From assembly GCF_963169125.1 (NCBI RefSeq), contig NC_084798.1, forward strand, positions 106,595,970 through 106,659,969: DNA of 64,000 nucleotides, in the 5' to 3' direction. Positions 48,185-60,267 of the stretch are shown here, in pieces (the stretch's first letter is position 1; each line of letters starts with the position of its first letter). The translations under genes and the position numbers were made by a program. Below the pieces are notes generated by a model. The model had not been told where the DNA came from and did not search any database. It worked only from the letters and a program-made list of their open reading frames with translations. The DNA comes from Humulus lupulus. Its lineage: Eukaryota; Streptophyta; Magnoliopsida; Rosales; Cannabaceae.

Positions 48185-50785
48185 GTTTTCATGCAAGATC
48201 CTTGGGGAGGTGAGAGGCCGATTGACGATGACTTGCTTGCGCTACTGTTCGGGGTTCGAGAACAATCGTCACTGCCATTTTCAGAAATTCCTTTTTTTCA
48301 ACACAAGTCAACAAACAGACCTCCGACCAGTTCAACGAATATGGGTTGCATAAAATCTATTGCTCAAAGAAAGAAGAAGACAACCAACCCTTCTTCTAAT
48401 CAACTTGCCCCTCGAACCGAGGAGCCTTCTAAAAATCCACAGCCTGTAAATACTGTACCACTTGAAATACAAATTAAAGCCTGACCTCACGATGGCCTTA
48501 GGCCAGAGGTCGAATGGTATGTAGCTCGTCCTAGCATTATTTCGCCTAGGATGGTAAAAAATTATCTCAAGAAGTACAGTCTTCCCGGGATAATCCTCTT
48601 CAAACCTTCACCCGACCAGTGGGCAAACGTGCCTGGGGGCACCTTCAGCGCTTGGTTGAGGTATCATATCGAGGCAGGGGCAATCTTGCCTCTGCACGAA
48701 TTCTTTCAAGGGGTGGCCAATTATTTTGAGGTCGCCCCCTTCCAAATCACCCCCAATGGATATAGAGTATTATCTGCGATCTATATCCTTTATAACCATA
48801 AGAAGTGGCCAATACCAACGCCACATGAGATCAACTACTTGTTCGATCTCAAATCCAACCCCAACCACAACAACACGGGGTTCTTCCACTTTTACCACCA
48901 GGAGTCTGCTCGCACCTTCCTGAGCGACATTACCCACAAGTCCAGTGTAGGGAAGTATTTCTAGGAATACTTTCTTACAACAGACTTGGTTGCTGACAAC
49001 CTGGCCTTCACCTAAGGAGGTAAATCTTTTGCTCATTGGTCACTTGTTTTCTTCTAGCTTCTCTATACCATCTTTAGAATTTTTTGTGTTGTTTAGGTCC
49101 ATGGTACCGACCAGTCCCTACTCCAGAGATGGAGATAAGGGCAGTTTCCTTGGCCAGTATGACGGACATTGGAAAAAGCATCAAAGAGTTGGTCACGAAG
49201 AGCAACTTAAGGCTAGTCGGCCTTATGGCGCCTCACCAAGATGTGAGGGAGTCCACAACAGGGAGTGCTACTGGATGAGACCTCCCCGAGCAGCATCAGG
49301 AAGTGTCACAGCCCCCAAGAAGGCAGGCTTCAAGAGTGACCATCAGGGAACCCTCCAATAATCCACGAGCTGCTGATGTTCTGACCTAACAGGGAAGGGC
49401 AAGCAGAAACTTCCAGCACACCCCGAGCCCATACTCGTGTCATCTGATGAGAACGGTACTAACTTCTCACTCTTAGACAGTTTTCCCATTCCCTGTCATT
49501 TATTTGATGGAGACGGCAACTTTAAATATGCGACTAGTTTAAATTCAGACTTCTTCAAGGCAGAGTGTGAGTGTAGCAGTAGTACCACAAATAATGTATC
49601 GACTAGTAATAGTAGCTTGGGTATACTACTTAGAATTTTTTTTACTCTTATTTCCTTGCTTTAGTAAATATCTCAATTTATATTGCCTGATCGTTTGTTT
49701 ATATCATTCAGTCATGCCTTCCGACGACGCATTTGATCTGTACAGCCAACCCAAAACCATTGCTCCTGTGAGTGGGAAGAAGGAAAGCAGACGACACCCT
49801 AGGGAAGGTAGCAGCAACCCTTCCAAGAAAAGGGCGAGGACTGAGGTCTCCTGCACCTGCACCTTCCAAGGAAACTACTCCTCCTCTAGCTCCCATCGAC
49901 CAAACTCCTCCACTAGCTCCCATCAACCTGACTCCTCCACCAGCTCCCGTCGACCAGAATCCTCCTGATCAGTCAAGAAATACTCAAGGAGAAGCTATCG
50001 TGAACATAGCCTTCAATTCAGCCAACGACAAGATAAAAATCTATCAAGGTATCGGTGCAGCCGAGAGGCCATCAGCAACACTAGCTTCATGAAGGTCGAT
50101 CAGATTTTCAGCCGCGGGCTAAATGAAGTACTCAGTGTGAGTTACCATTTTTTGTTGTGCTTTAATTGTTTACTTTGTCCTTTCATTTCTACTAACAACT
50201 TTATATTTTCTTTGATCGCAGGGAGTTCTAACCTTGAGTACTGGCTAGCGTCGGTTGGAGGCAATGGCTGCTGAATACGCTAAAGAGACTAAAGTTGTTG
50301 AGGAGAGGCTTGCTGAACAGCTCAAAGTGGCCGAGGCCAAACACGCCGAGCAGGTCAAGGTGACCGAGGAGAAAAATGTCGAACAACTAAGAGCTGCTGA
50401 GGAGAAGATTGCCAAGCTGGGCGAGGAGCTGAAGCAACATAAGGAGACCCTGGTCAAAGTCACGAAGTCTAAAGAGAGGTACAAGAAGTCTTAAGTGTTG
50501 AACTACAAAGAGGCCTCCAAACTCCAAGGCGAACTGATTATAAATTACTTGAAGAAACCAATGCCAGTGACTTGGAGAGGTTCAGGGGAGCATCATTTAA
50601 CTACTTTTATATGTTCTGGAAAACAACCGCGAGGCAAACTTTGATTATTTACTAGAGCGTGTGAAGAAGGTTAAGCTAGTGAAATGCGTTGCTCGCCTTG
50701 AAGAGGAGACAACTCAGGGATCCCCTGAGATTTCTTTGCCTACAGGTATTGAAGGCATTGACGAGGGTGATGATACCACAGTCGA
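48185..50785 (+). pseudogene. Element D antisense gene
   Basis: Start MQDPWGGERPIDDD at 48191. TGA at 48482 and TAG at 48962 interrupt it. The conserved domain lies at 48551-49019: SAWLRYHIEAGAILPLHEFF, FQITPNGYRVLSAIYILYN, PTPHEINYLFDL. Intron 1 is 49020-49096 (GTAAAT...TTTAG, phase 1), intron 2 49567-49711 (GTGAGT...TTCAG), intron 3 50137-50221 (GTGAGT...CGCAG). After intron 1 the frame gives GPWYRPVPTPEM; after intron 3 comes a coiled coil with 11- to 12-residue repeats (VAEAKHAEQVKVTEEKNVEQ). It ends with the tail FWK.NREANFDYLLE after a one-base shift near 50620, and a stop at about 50787. Confidence 0.75.
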
Positions 50786-50787
50786 CT

Positions 50788-51504
50788 AGCAGCCTCAACA
50801 AGAACCTCTAGCTGCTCCTGCTGCTTCATAACTTTATCTATTTATTTATTTAATTTGTAACTAGGACACACGAACCACGGTTCGTGATATCAAGACAATG
50901 TTTTTGCTGTGTAGGCAACTTTCCTTTTAATTAATAATTACATCCGAGTAGAAACTGCTCGCAGTGTAAAACATTTTACTTTTGATATTATAATATTTGC
51001 ACTTTATTATAACATCGGTTTGCATGACCAAACTTAGCATAGTACTTTGTTTTGATTTAACAAAATTTTGAAAAATACTCTAAGTACCGTAGTATGCTTT
51101 CCCTTTATTTACTCGTATGTTTACATATGCATGTTGATATGCTTTGCTTGCTTAGTACCTTATATGCCCCCCAAGTGATTGAGGAGCTTAAGGTCCTCGG
51201 TCACTTGTCAAGACCAAGACCTGTTTGAACATTACTGCTCGTAAAAATACTTATAAAAAGTGATTATATAGCAAAACAACACACGTAATGAGCAAATACT
51301 TGTAATAAATACAATAATTAGCAAGAATAATTGGCTGCGCACAGTTCTTTTTATTTCTTGTAGTAAATGAACAATCGTGTCTGTACGAGTGATCAAAAAA
51401 CTAATCTTACACTTATAAGCAACAGTCATATGATTGACTAACCCTTGTTCATAAACTTGTACAGAGTGAAATTAATACAAGCCAATTATTTAAAAAGAAC
51501 TGTT
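50788..51504 (-). other. Spacer after pol in element D
   Basis: AT-rich. Contains on the - strand CAATCACTTGGGGGGCA (51181-51165), identical to the motif of C. No gene. Confidence 0.5.
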
Positions 51505-52580
51505 TTATTGATAATACTTGCGCAGGTGTTCTTCATTCCAATAGAGAGGAATGAGATCTTCATTTAAGTGAGCAAGTTTATAGGTGCCTGGTCGATGGAC
51601 TTCTTCAATTTGATACGGACCTTCCCAATTAGGTCCAAGCACGCTAGCAGCTTGATCACGGGTGTTTAGAAAAACTCTTCTAAGTACCAAATCTCCCACG
51701 TTAAATTTTCTTTCGCATACTTTAGAGTTGAAATACCGAGCGACCTTTTGTTGGTAAGCTGCTACTCGAAGTTGAGCTTGCTCGCGCCTTTCATCGACCA
51801 AATCCAAAGATTCCATCAATAACTAACTATTCACACTCTGATCATATGCCAACGTTCTATGCGATGGTGGATCTAATTTAACAGGCAACATGGCTTCATA
51901 TCCATAGGCCAAGGAAAATGGAGTATGGCTTGTTGCTGTTCGATGGGAATTTCTATACGACCAAAGGACTTCAGGTAACTGTTCTAGCCATGCCCCTTTC
52001 GCTTCTTCAAGCCTTTTCTTCAAGGTATCCTTTAGTGTTTTGTTGACAGCTTCAACCTGTCTATTTGCTTGCAGATGAGCTACTAAAGAAAAACTCTTGA
52101 TAATCCCATGCCTTTCGCAAAAATCTGTGAACAAATCGCTGCAAATTGTGTGACATTATCTGAGACAATATTTCTTGGCAACCCATAGCGACACACAATG
52201 TTCTTGACCACAAAATCCCGCACCTTCTTGGTCGTCATTTTTGCAAGTGGCTAAACTTCGGCCCACTTTGTGAAGTAGTCAACAACAACTACAACATAAT
52301 TGATGTTGCCCTTTCCCGTGGGCAAAGACCCGATCAGATCTATTCCCCACACTGCGAATGGCTACGGGCTTTGCATCTATTTTAACTCATTAGGGACTGC
52401 TCGCGGTATCTTGGAGAACCTTTGACACTTATCACATTTCTGAACAAAATCTACAGAGTCTTCATTCATCGTTGGCCAGAAGTATCCTTGCCTTAGGATC
52501 TTTTTTGATAAACTCTGCACCCCATCATGATCTCCGCAAAAACCTTCATGGACTTCTCGCATTATTTCTTTGGCTTTTTC
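51505..52580 (-). pseudogene. Element D integrase
   Basis: On the - strand the zinc domain reads at 52562-52377 (HEGFCGDHDGV ... CDKCQRF), then TAG and TAG (LK*MQSP*PFAVWGIDLIG). The core has GIDLIGSLP, SDNVTQF (usual G is V) and LQANRQVEAVNKTLK, where the His-Pro and Gly before the catalytic Glu are changed. The C-terminal domain 51819-51505 is open: VGDLVLRRVFLNTRDQ, GPNWEGPYQIEEV and LRKYYQ with stop. Confidence 0.92.
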
Positions 52581-52583
52581 CTT

Positions 52584-53700
52584 TCAAACACACCCTAGAA
52601 GTGGCATTGAGTACCCTCTCCTATACAAATTTCCATCGACCAGAATGAATCGAGCCATCTGTCTTTGGAGGGTTCTTGCTTTGTTCCTGTCCGCCGGCAG
52701 CACTCCATGTTCTAAGTATTCAATGAAGGGCGTCATCCATGTGTCTGTTGCTTGGATTACCAGCAAAGACTCTTCTGCTTGAATGCTCGGTGCGGACAAA
52801 TGTTCAACAGGCACAATATTCAAGGTGTCAGCATCCTTCACGCTTGCTAACTTGGCCAAAGCATCAGCGTTTGAGTTCTGGTCATGAGGTACTTGCTGGA
52901 GAGTATATTTTTCAAATTGTGCCAATAATTCCTTTGCTTTGTTCAAATAAGCAACCATTTTCAGACCCTGGGCTTGATATTCTCCAATAATTTGATTAAC
53001 CACCTACTGGGAGTCACTATAGATTTCAAGTGACTTTATATCCATTTCCTCGGCTAATCTTAATCCTGCAAGCAGAGCTTCGTATTCGGCTTCGTTATTG
53101 GACGCTGTGAAGTTGAATCTAATTGCACAGTGGAATCGATGTCCTTCGGGCGTGACTAAGACCCAACCTGCTCTAGCATTGTTCTCTTTTGAAGAGCCAT
53201 CTATGAACAACTTCCAAGAAGGAGTTTGGCTTTGGAATTCAGGCTCTTCTATCGGCTCGGTATCCTGGAGCCCAGCAAATTCTGTGACAAAATCTGCTAG
53301 AGCCTGTCCCTTCACAGCTGCTCGTGGCGAGTAAGAAATATCGAACTATCCAACTTCAACTGCCCATTTTAACAATCGACCGGCAGCTTCTGGTTTCTGC
53401 AGGACTTGCCGTAGTGGCTGGTCGGTGAGTACTACGATGGGGTGAGCTTGGAAGTATGGTCCCAGCTTTCTGGAGGCTAAAATCAAGCAATAGGCTAATT
53501 TCTCGATGGGCGGATATCGCAGTTCTGCTCCTATTAGCCTATTTCTTATTAAATACACAACTTTTTGGACATGTTCCTCCTCTCTGACCAGGATAGCGCT
53601 AGCAGCATACTTAGTGACTGCCAAATAGATGAACAAAGTTTCTTTCTCGACCGGTTTGGAAAAAATCAGTGGTTGCGACATATGATACTTTAGAGCCTGG
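52584..53700 (-). pseudogene. Element D RNase H and second RNase H
   Basis: The RT-linked RNase H reads IYLAVTKYAASAILVREE and YRYP-type ...GAELRYPPIEKLAYCL at 53660-53500, stop TAG at about 53347 (VG*FD; Gln in C). The second RNase H is at 53255-52850: LFIDGSSKENN, TASNNEAEYEALLAGLRLAE, YSDSQ then TAG, NSNADALAKLAS. Confidence 0.92.
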
Positions 53701-54804
53701 AAAGCCAACTCGCACTCTTCTGTCCACTCGAATTTCTTATTGCCCCTAAGCAGATTAAAATATGGAACGCACTTGTCCGTTGATTTGAAAATGAATCTAC
53801 TCAAAGCGAAAATCCTCCCGGTTAGACTTTGAACATCTTTAATTTTAGTTGGGGACTTCATTTCGATCAGGGCCTTGATCTTTTCGGGATTAGCTTCGAC
53901 ACCTCGCGAGTTCACAATGAACCCCAAAATTTTTCCTGATCCAACTCCGAAGGAACACTTAAGGGGATTTAGCTTCATCTGATATTTGTTGAAGACATTG
54001 AAGCACTTTTGCATGTACCCAGTGTGCTCTTCTACCTTCTTCTACTTAACCAGCATGTCATCAACATATACCTCCATATTAACACCGATCAGCTCTTTGA
54101 ACATGTGATTGATTAGTCGCTTGTAAGTCGCACCATCATTTTTCAAACTGAAGGGCATTACTTTGTAACAATATAGCCCTGTATCAGTTTGAAAGCTAGT
54201 GTGATCTTCATCAGGTGGGTGCATACTGATCTGATTGTATCAAGAGTATGCATCCATGAATGATAAGATCTCATGCCCTGAGGTGGCATCGACCAGCTGG
54301 TCGATCCTTGGGAGCAAAAAATAATCCTTTGGGCAGGCTTTATTGTCTCTGAAATCCACGCACATCCTCCACTTGCCATTCGGGTTGGGAACCAACACGG
54401 GATTAGAGACCCAAGATGGATAAAACGCTACCCTAATGAATCCTTTCTCCTTTAGCTTCTCAACCTCTTCTTTTAACACTTTTGATCTATCTTTGTCGAG
54501 CAACCTCCTTTTTTGTTGTACTGGTGGAAAAGTTTTATCTATGTTTAAGACATGGTTGATAACCGTTGGGTCAATCCCAACCATATCCTTATGTGACCAG
54601 GCAAACACCTCCGGGTTCTCCTTTAAAAATTCCACTAGATTTTGCTTTGTTGTTGTCTCTAAGTTTTTATTGACTTTCACAACCCTGGTCGGATCTGCCT
54701 CATCAAGTTGGACCTCCTTGAGGTCCTCGACTGGTCCTACATCTTCTTCAAAATCCCCAAAGCGAGGATCTAATTCTCTATCCTCACTTTGTGCGACACC
54801 CTAT
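53701..54804 (-). pseudogene. Element D reverse transcriptase
   Basis: Connector MKVNKNLETTTKQN at 54680, VFAWSHKDMVGIDP, LLDKDRSKVLKEEVEKL, NGKWRMCVDFRD, LPRIDQLVDATSGHE, SFMDAYS then TGA for Gly, then HPPDEDHTSFQ, and YVDD at about 54060. Thumb SLTGRIFALSRFI near 53810. The frame upstream meets the solo LTR at 54805. Confidence 0.93.
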
Positions 54805-56663
54805 TGTTGGAAAAAGCTTATAAAAGATCTTTATTTATTTTCATGTATATCTAATATTAAATAAATTAATACGAGATAGCCTAAAACATGTTTCTAAATT
54901 TGAATTCAAAGAGAAACAAAGAATAGAATACTTACAGTATACGCAGCGGAATTAAAGAGTCATTCCTTCAGTTTCTCTAACTCTTGTATCCTCTCTGTCG
55001 CAGAGTATTATCAAGAAACTGAACCGATCTTCTATTTTCTTCACAATCTTCCAATGTATCCTTAGAACCACCTAGACTAGTGTGGGCAATTCTCAACACA
55101 TGAGATAGATATAGAGAGAAGAAGAGAAAATAACAAAGAGGCTTAGAAAAGGACTTGTGTTTAGAGAGAATCTAAAACTATCAGAAAATCTGTCTTGTGA
55201 CTTATCAAACTTATGTTTTGACTTCTCTCTAAGCACTTCTTTTATAGACTCAATTAGGCCATTTAATTCAATTAAAAAATCAATAAAATAATAGCCATTT
55301 TGAAGCCCTAGGTCGAAATTATCATGGGCTATAGGCCCGTGAAATTTCCCATTTGATTATAAGCCCGTTGGACTTAAAATCAAGGCTTGTATTATTTTCT
55401 AATGATTTAATTAATTAAATAATTATTTAAATCATTTATCAAATTAATTATTTATAATTTGAACCTTGATTTAAATTTATTTATTAATTTAGATACCAAT
55501 TTATCTTAATTAATAAATCTGCCATAATTTCTCTTTTCTTCTCAAAATTACACAACTTTGTGAAACTATCCAAAATTGACCTGGTCAACTTTGATAAATC
55601 TAATTGATAATTAAATCAATTAATTGAGACTATTTAGATGATTTTATCCAAGGTAAAATGGGGACCATGGGCCTATGAAATCAAGCTCCAATAAGTTATC
55701 ATAAATCTAACAAATAAATTTACTAACTTATTAATTCCTCGTAACTCCACTATAGACTTGGAATTGCACTCTTGAATTCATAGAACGCTCTATAACAAAT
55801 ATATATACGCTATTAATTATCCATTGTTACAACCATAATTGTCACTCAATCCTCTATAGACGGTCTACAATGAGATAGGACTAAAATACCGTTTTACCCC
55901 TCATTGTATTTTATCCTTAAAACACTTAGTTCCTTGTAAATGATATTTCAGTAAACTAATTTAATTACTGAAATGAGATCTCTATCATTTAACACCTTGA
56001 GCAAAACTAACAGGAAACCATCGTTTCACTTCTTCATCAGAAGCTATAGATGTTCATATCTATGATTAACACTCCCACTCAATTATCCTACCGAGTTCCC
56101 AAGATGTAAGTATGGGCTAGTCCGTAGGGTAAGCTGGTAACGAACAAGTCAAAGAACTCAAATAATATAATCAGTTAGAATACTAACCACTCAGAATTGA
56201 GATTGAATTGACCTATGGTCAACTATATGATATGACTAGAATAGATAATAATGGTATGTTTACTTATCTTATCAACTGTCAATATCGGTCCTGTCCGATA
56301 TAACAAATACATCCAATCTTATCTACTTTGCTAATGTTCTGGAAAGAACATAACACTATAATGTGTAAGTAGATCATATCGTAGATTGGCAAGTCAGTGT
56401 AAATCCTATGCACTGACTAATCTTAGGATTAGCTTAGTTTGAACATATAATCATATTTATATTCCACTGTGATTATGTCACTATATATAAGAATAGCTAT
56501 ATGCTCGGGATTTAATAGAAGTTTATATTAAACAAATAATCATGAAAATAAAACATGTGAGCAAAGTGATTGACCAAGTCAAAAAATGATTTATATTCTT
56601 TTATTGATAATAAAATGAGATTACAAAGAATTTGGGTTTTAATTAGGGCATAAAACCCCAACA
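54805..56663. mobile_element. Solo LTR (1.86 kb) inserted in element D
   Basis: It starts TGTTGGAAAAAGC, ends ACCCCAACA (short inverted termini TGTTGG/CCAACA) and is flanked by CCTAT at 54800-54804 and 56664-56668. No primer site, coding sequence or polypurine tract is seen inside, so it is best read as a single LTR left by recombination between the two LTRs of a full element; the terminal hexamers are common in copia elements. A short terminal-repeat element without genes is the alternative. Its orientation is not certain. Confidence 0.85.
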
Positions 56664-56664
56664 C

Positions 56665-57288
56665 CTATTTGGTTACATGCTCACCTGATTGGGCTTGTAC
56701 TTCATTGGACAATTGCAACCCTTTCTCGATTCTTTCTCTCGATCCACCCCTTTTCGCCTTGGTAATCGAGAAATTATAGCATTCCTGCATTTCTCGTTGG
56801 TTTCCCAACACGCATCCTACCCCTACATCGGTTGGAAACTTCATGGCCAGGTGCCAGACCGAGGTCACAGCTCGTAGGTCGACTAGAATAGGCCTTCAAA
56901 TCACAGCATTATATGCCGAAGGATAATCAACTACTATAAAAGTAGTGAGTAATGTCCTATTCGCAGGTGTATTTCCTGCTGTGACTAGAAGCCTGATCGA
57001 CCCCGTTGGCGCGAGCCCCTCGCCAGAAAAACCATAAATGGTTTGGTTGCATTGCTCCAAATCCTTCACTGACAACTTCATCCTCTCTAGCGAAGACTTG
57101 TACATAATTTTTACTGAGCTTCTTGTATCCACTAACACCCGCTTAACCATCATATTGGCGATATGGGCATCCACGACCATAGGATCCGAATGGGGAAACC
57201 AGACATGTTGGGCGTCAAGCTCAGAGAAAGTTGTCAGTTCTTCCTCTGTTCGAGCTTTTTTGGGGGTTCTCTCCTCTACGTTCAGCAT
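56665..57288 (-). pseudogene. Element D aspartic protease
   Basis: Active-site motif DTRSS at 57129-57115: the catalytic Asp is kept but the Gly is Arg, which should disturb the active-site loop. The frame continues to YPSAYNAVI, then TGA for the Gly of the GRP motif near 56896, and VWHLAMKFPT. It ends HVTK followed by TAG just at the solo LTR insertion. Confidence 0.9.
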
Positions 57289-59595
57289 TTCAGTGTTCTG
57301 GTCATGACGTAAGGTTTGGGCGGATCGCTCCCTTGCCTTCCCACTATCCCCTGTCAGGTGTGGGCCGCCACAGATGGTCAGCAGTGTACCGAAAATTGGA
57401 GCTTGCTGTAAAGGGGGCGAGCGTTGGCGTACAAATGCCTGCTCGTTGCCTCCTTAAGCTTCTCGCTGAGAACCTCTAGTGGTTCGTACATATCTTCTCA
57501 GGTGTCCTTGTATGATAAGGAACTCGATCTCATCTTTAAGCTGGTTGCACTCGTTGGTGTCATGACCACAATCATTGTGAAAACGACAAAACTTGGTTGT
57601 ATCTCTTTTGGAGATATCTTTCCTGATCAGCGCTAGTCACTTGTAAGGGACAGTGGTGTTGGTAGCCTGGTACACTTCTGCTCTGCTTTCGACTAGGATC
57701 ATGTAATTAGTAAACCTCGGCTCATATCTATTACTTTTAGGGCGCTTATTTTTAGATGTTGACGGCTCGTGGTTTGCCCTTTTCCCTCCGTTTTTCCCAT
57801 TATTTTTTTCGTTGCCATTGGGTTTCCCAGACCCATTGGTGGCTTTGGTGGGATCTTCCTTTAAACCCTGGTTGTTTGTGGGCACCTTACCTTCGTTGGC
57901 AATTGCCTCTTCAAGCTTGATGTACCAGTCTACTTGGTCTAAGAATTCTTGGGTGCTCTTCACCTCGTTCTTCCTCAGACTATTCTAGAGGGATGAATGG
58001 CGCCGTACTCCAGCAGTAAGTGCCATCATTTTTCCCTCATCACCAACTGTCTTAGCCCCAGCAGCGGCTCTCATAAAATGTTGGACATACTCCTTCAAGG
58101 ATTCTCCCTCCTTCTGGCGTATCTCGACCAATTGGTTGGCTTCGGTTGGATGTACTCGACCAGCATAAAAATGCCTGTAAAATTCTTTCATGAACATTTC
58201 CCATGACACTATGCTAGCAGGAGGGAATTTGAAAAACCACTCCTGAGCAGTGTCGGATTAGGTGGCCGAAAAGATTCTGCATCGAGCTTCATCTAACACC
58301 ATCTGGATGTCCATTTGTATCTTCAATTTATTCACATGAGATACTGGGTCTCCAAATCCATTGAAGTTGGGTAAGACCGGCATCTTAATTTTTCTTGGGG
58401 TTTCGTCCATTGCTATTCTTTGTATGAATTGAGTGCCTCTTCTCCGATCATATTCAATGTGGGATGTTCGGCTCCCCACTAACTGCGGGACAGCCTGATT
58501 CACCGCATCAAGCTAGGCCTGTACAGCGTCTGATACTGTTTGGGCAATCGGTGTTGGAGGGGCATACTTGTCGTGCCTTTCCCACCTGTCATTGAGTACG
58601 TCCCTCAAATCATCATCCCTGCGCCTTTGCTTGCTAGCGCCCAGTCGATCAAACACGTTAGGCTGCCCCCTAGCATTCTGGCTCGTCGGCCGATGTTCTC
58701 TTTGTGGGGGAATCCGTTCTCCACCCCTCTCCCCTTGCCTTTGACCAGCATTTCCTCTGCTGGAATCAGCTTCATTATAGTCATGGCCATCCCTAAAACA
58801 TGACCGACTATGGTGTGACCTGCTAATCGCGCTATTTCCCCCTCCCCTCACTGGCACGTCAAGTTCGTCAGTTGGAGGCCTGCGTTGGTCGGTGGGTCCC
58901 CGGACATTATTATGTCGTGGGGGGCCCCTGACCACATAGGCTAACTCGTCCTGTCTCCTGCCAGCAGAAGGACGTTGTCCCCTGCTCTGTGGATTTGGCT
59001 CCTCAACAGTTTGGCGTCTAGGGCTTCGGGGAGGCTGCCCGACCCTATTCTGCCTTTGCTGCTGGAGATTATCTCGACCAACGCGAGAAGGAGGTTGCTG
59101 CTCAGAATGTTGAAATAGAATATCCTGTTGAGCAGCAGGAGGCTTCTCCAGCCTCTGAGGGCTTGCCAGTGGAGGTGGAGTGTGGTGATGATGTGGACAA
59201 TTTGAATGTGGATCTTGTTGTGGCAGTACACTAGGTGGCTGATCCGGCTGAGAAGCTGGCGTAGGCTGTCCTCGAGCCAACTGAATGGCTGCCTCCAGGG
59301 CGGCAGTGGTGTCCCTCTGTCCGCGATCCATGCCGGCCTACCTCTCATTCAGTTCTTGGCATTGCCAATCAATTTCTCTCTGCTGCAATACCATCATTTC
59401 AGCCACATTTTCTTGATTAGCCCTCAGATTGGCTAACTCTTCCTGCAACACAATCAGTGTCGTCCTCAAGGTCTCAAAATCCATTTCCTCCTCTTCGAAC
59501 TCCACTTGTGGATCATCCTCAGCCACATTTTGTGGAGGAGGCTGAGATGGTGCAACACCAGAGGTTTGTCCAGTCTTTCTAGCCGTTTTTGCCAT
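57289..59595 (-). pseudogene. Element D gag
   Basis: Start MAKTARKTGQTSG at 59595, 50 bp after the LTR. An acidic coiled coil (ETLRTTLIVLQEELANLR) comes first, TAG near 59338, then a Pro/Gln/Arg-rich stretch to 58513 with another stop. The capsid-like part is spread over 58503-57985 (SWEMFMKEFYRHFYAG, HFMRAAAGAKTVGDEGK). A Lys/Asn-rich section follows to 57637, then a zinc knuckle of type CRFHNDCGHDTNEC near 57600-57560. Several stops. Confidence 0.9.
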
Positions 59596-59623
59596 TTGAT
59601 CTTTTTGAAAGTCTTGAGTTCAA

Positions 59624-59644
59624 CTCTCAATGAAAGCACCAAAA
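59624..59644 (-). other. Element D primer-binding-like site
   Basis: On the - strand TTTTGGTGCTTTCATTGAGA directly follows the 5' LTR. Confidence 0.75.
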
Positions 59645-60262
59645 TGTTGACCCTCAAATTGGTCAATGACACGGAATCAATTAAAAGGATAGAAAATGAG
59701 ATGAAATCAAGACAACAAGATAAACGACACAAAAGATTTATAGTGGTTCAGCCCCAATAAGATAGTAATGACCTCCGTCTACTCCGTGTTCCTATGATGT
59801 AAAATCCCAAGAGGTATGATCAATGAACAAGGGTTCACGAGTTTCACAAGCTTTCGGATGAATACAAATATGGTGTATAAAAACATTCTATTTCTCACAA
59901 AAAATTCTGAAGTTCCAAAAAGTAAAAATCCCAAAAGTAAAAAGTCCCTTCTCTTGAGCCATTTGATTCTTATTTATAGGCTCAAGGAGTCCTGCATGGG
60001 ACAATGAGCCTTAATTATATTTAATACAGGCGTATCTAAATAATAATGGAAATTACAACTAATACGTAATTATAAAATTACATATCTGAAGGAAATAAAT
60101 GAATATACGCGACCAGGCTGGTCGCCCATAATTATGATGTCTGATGAGCAAATTCTTTTCTGGTCGATGGTCGAACATAATATACTTACTTCAACTGCCA
60201 CGTGCATCCCACGTGTAGGCCAGTCCTACCACGTCATTAGGTAGTCCGTTTCTGGGTAAACA
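59645..60262 (-). repeat. Element D 5' LTR
   Basis: Matches 46097-46716. TATAAATA at 59978-59971 on the - strand drives the sense transcript. Confidence 0.95.
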
Positions 60263-60267
60263 ATGCC

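Larger units (their letters stand above)
46097..60262 (-). mobile_element. Element D: complete Tat-group Ty3/gypsy element on the - strand
   Basis: 14.17 kb including a 1.86-kb insertion. Its 5' LTR is at the right (59645-60262, 618 bp) and its 3' LTR at the left (46097-46716, 620 bp). On the - strand: gag, protease, (solo LTR), RT, RNase H, second RNase H, integrase, post-pol purine motif, the antisense gene (here on the + strand), polypurine tract. It is most like C in protein sequence. Confidence 0.96.
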
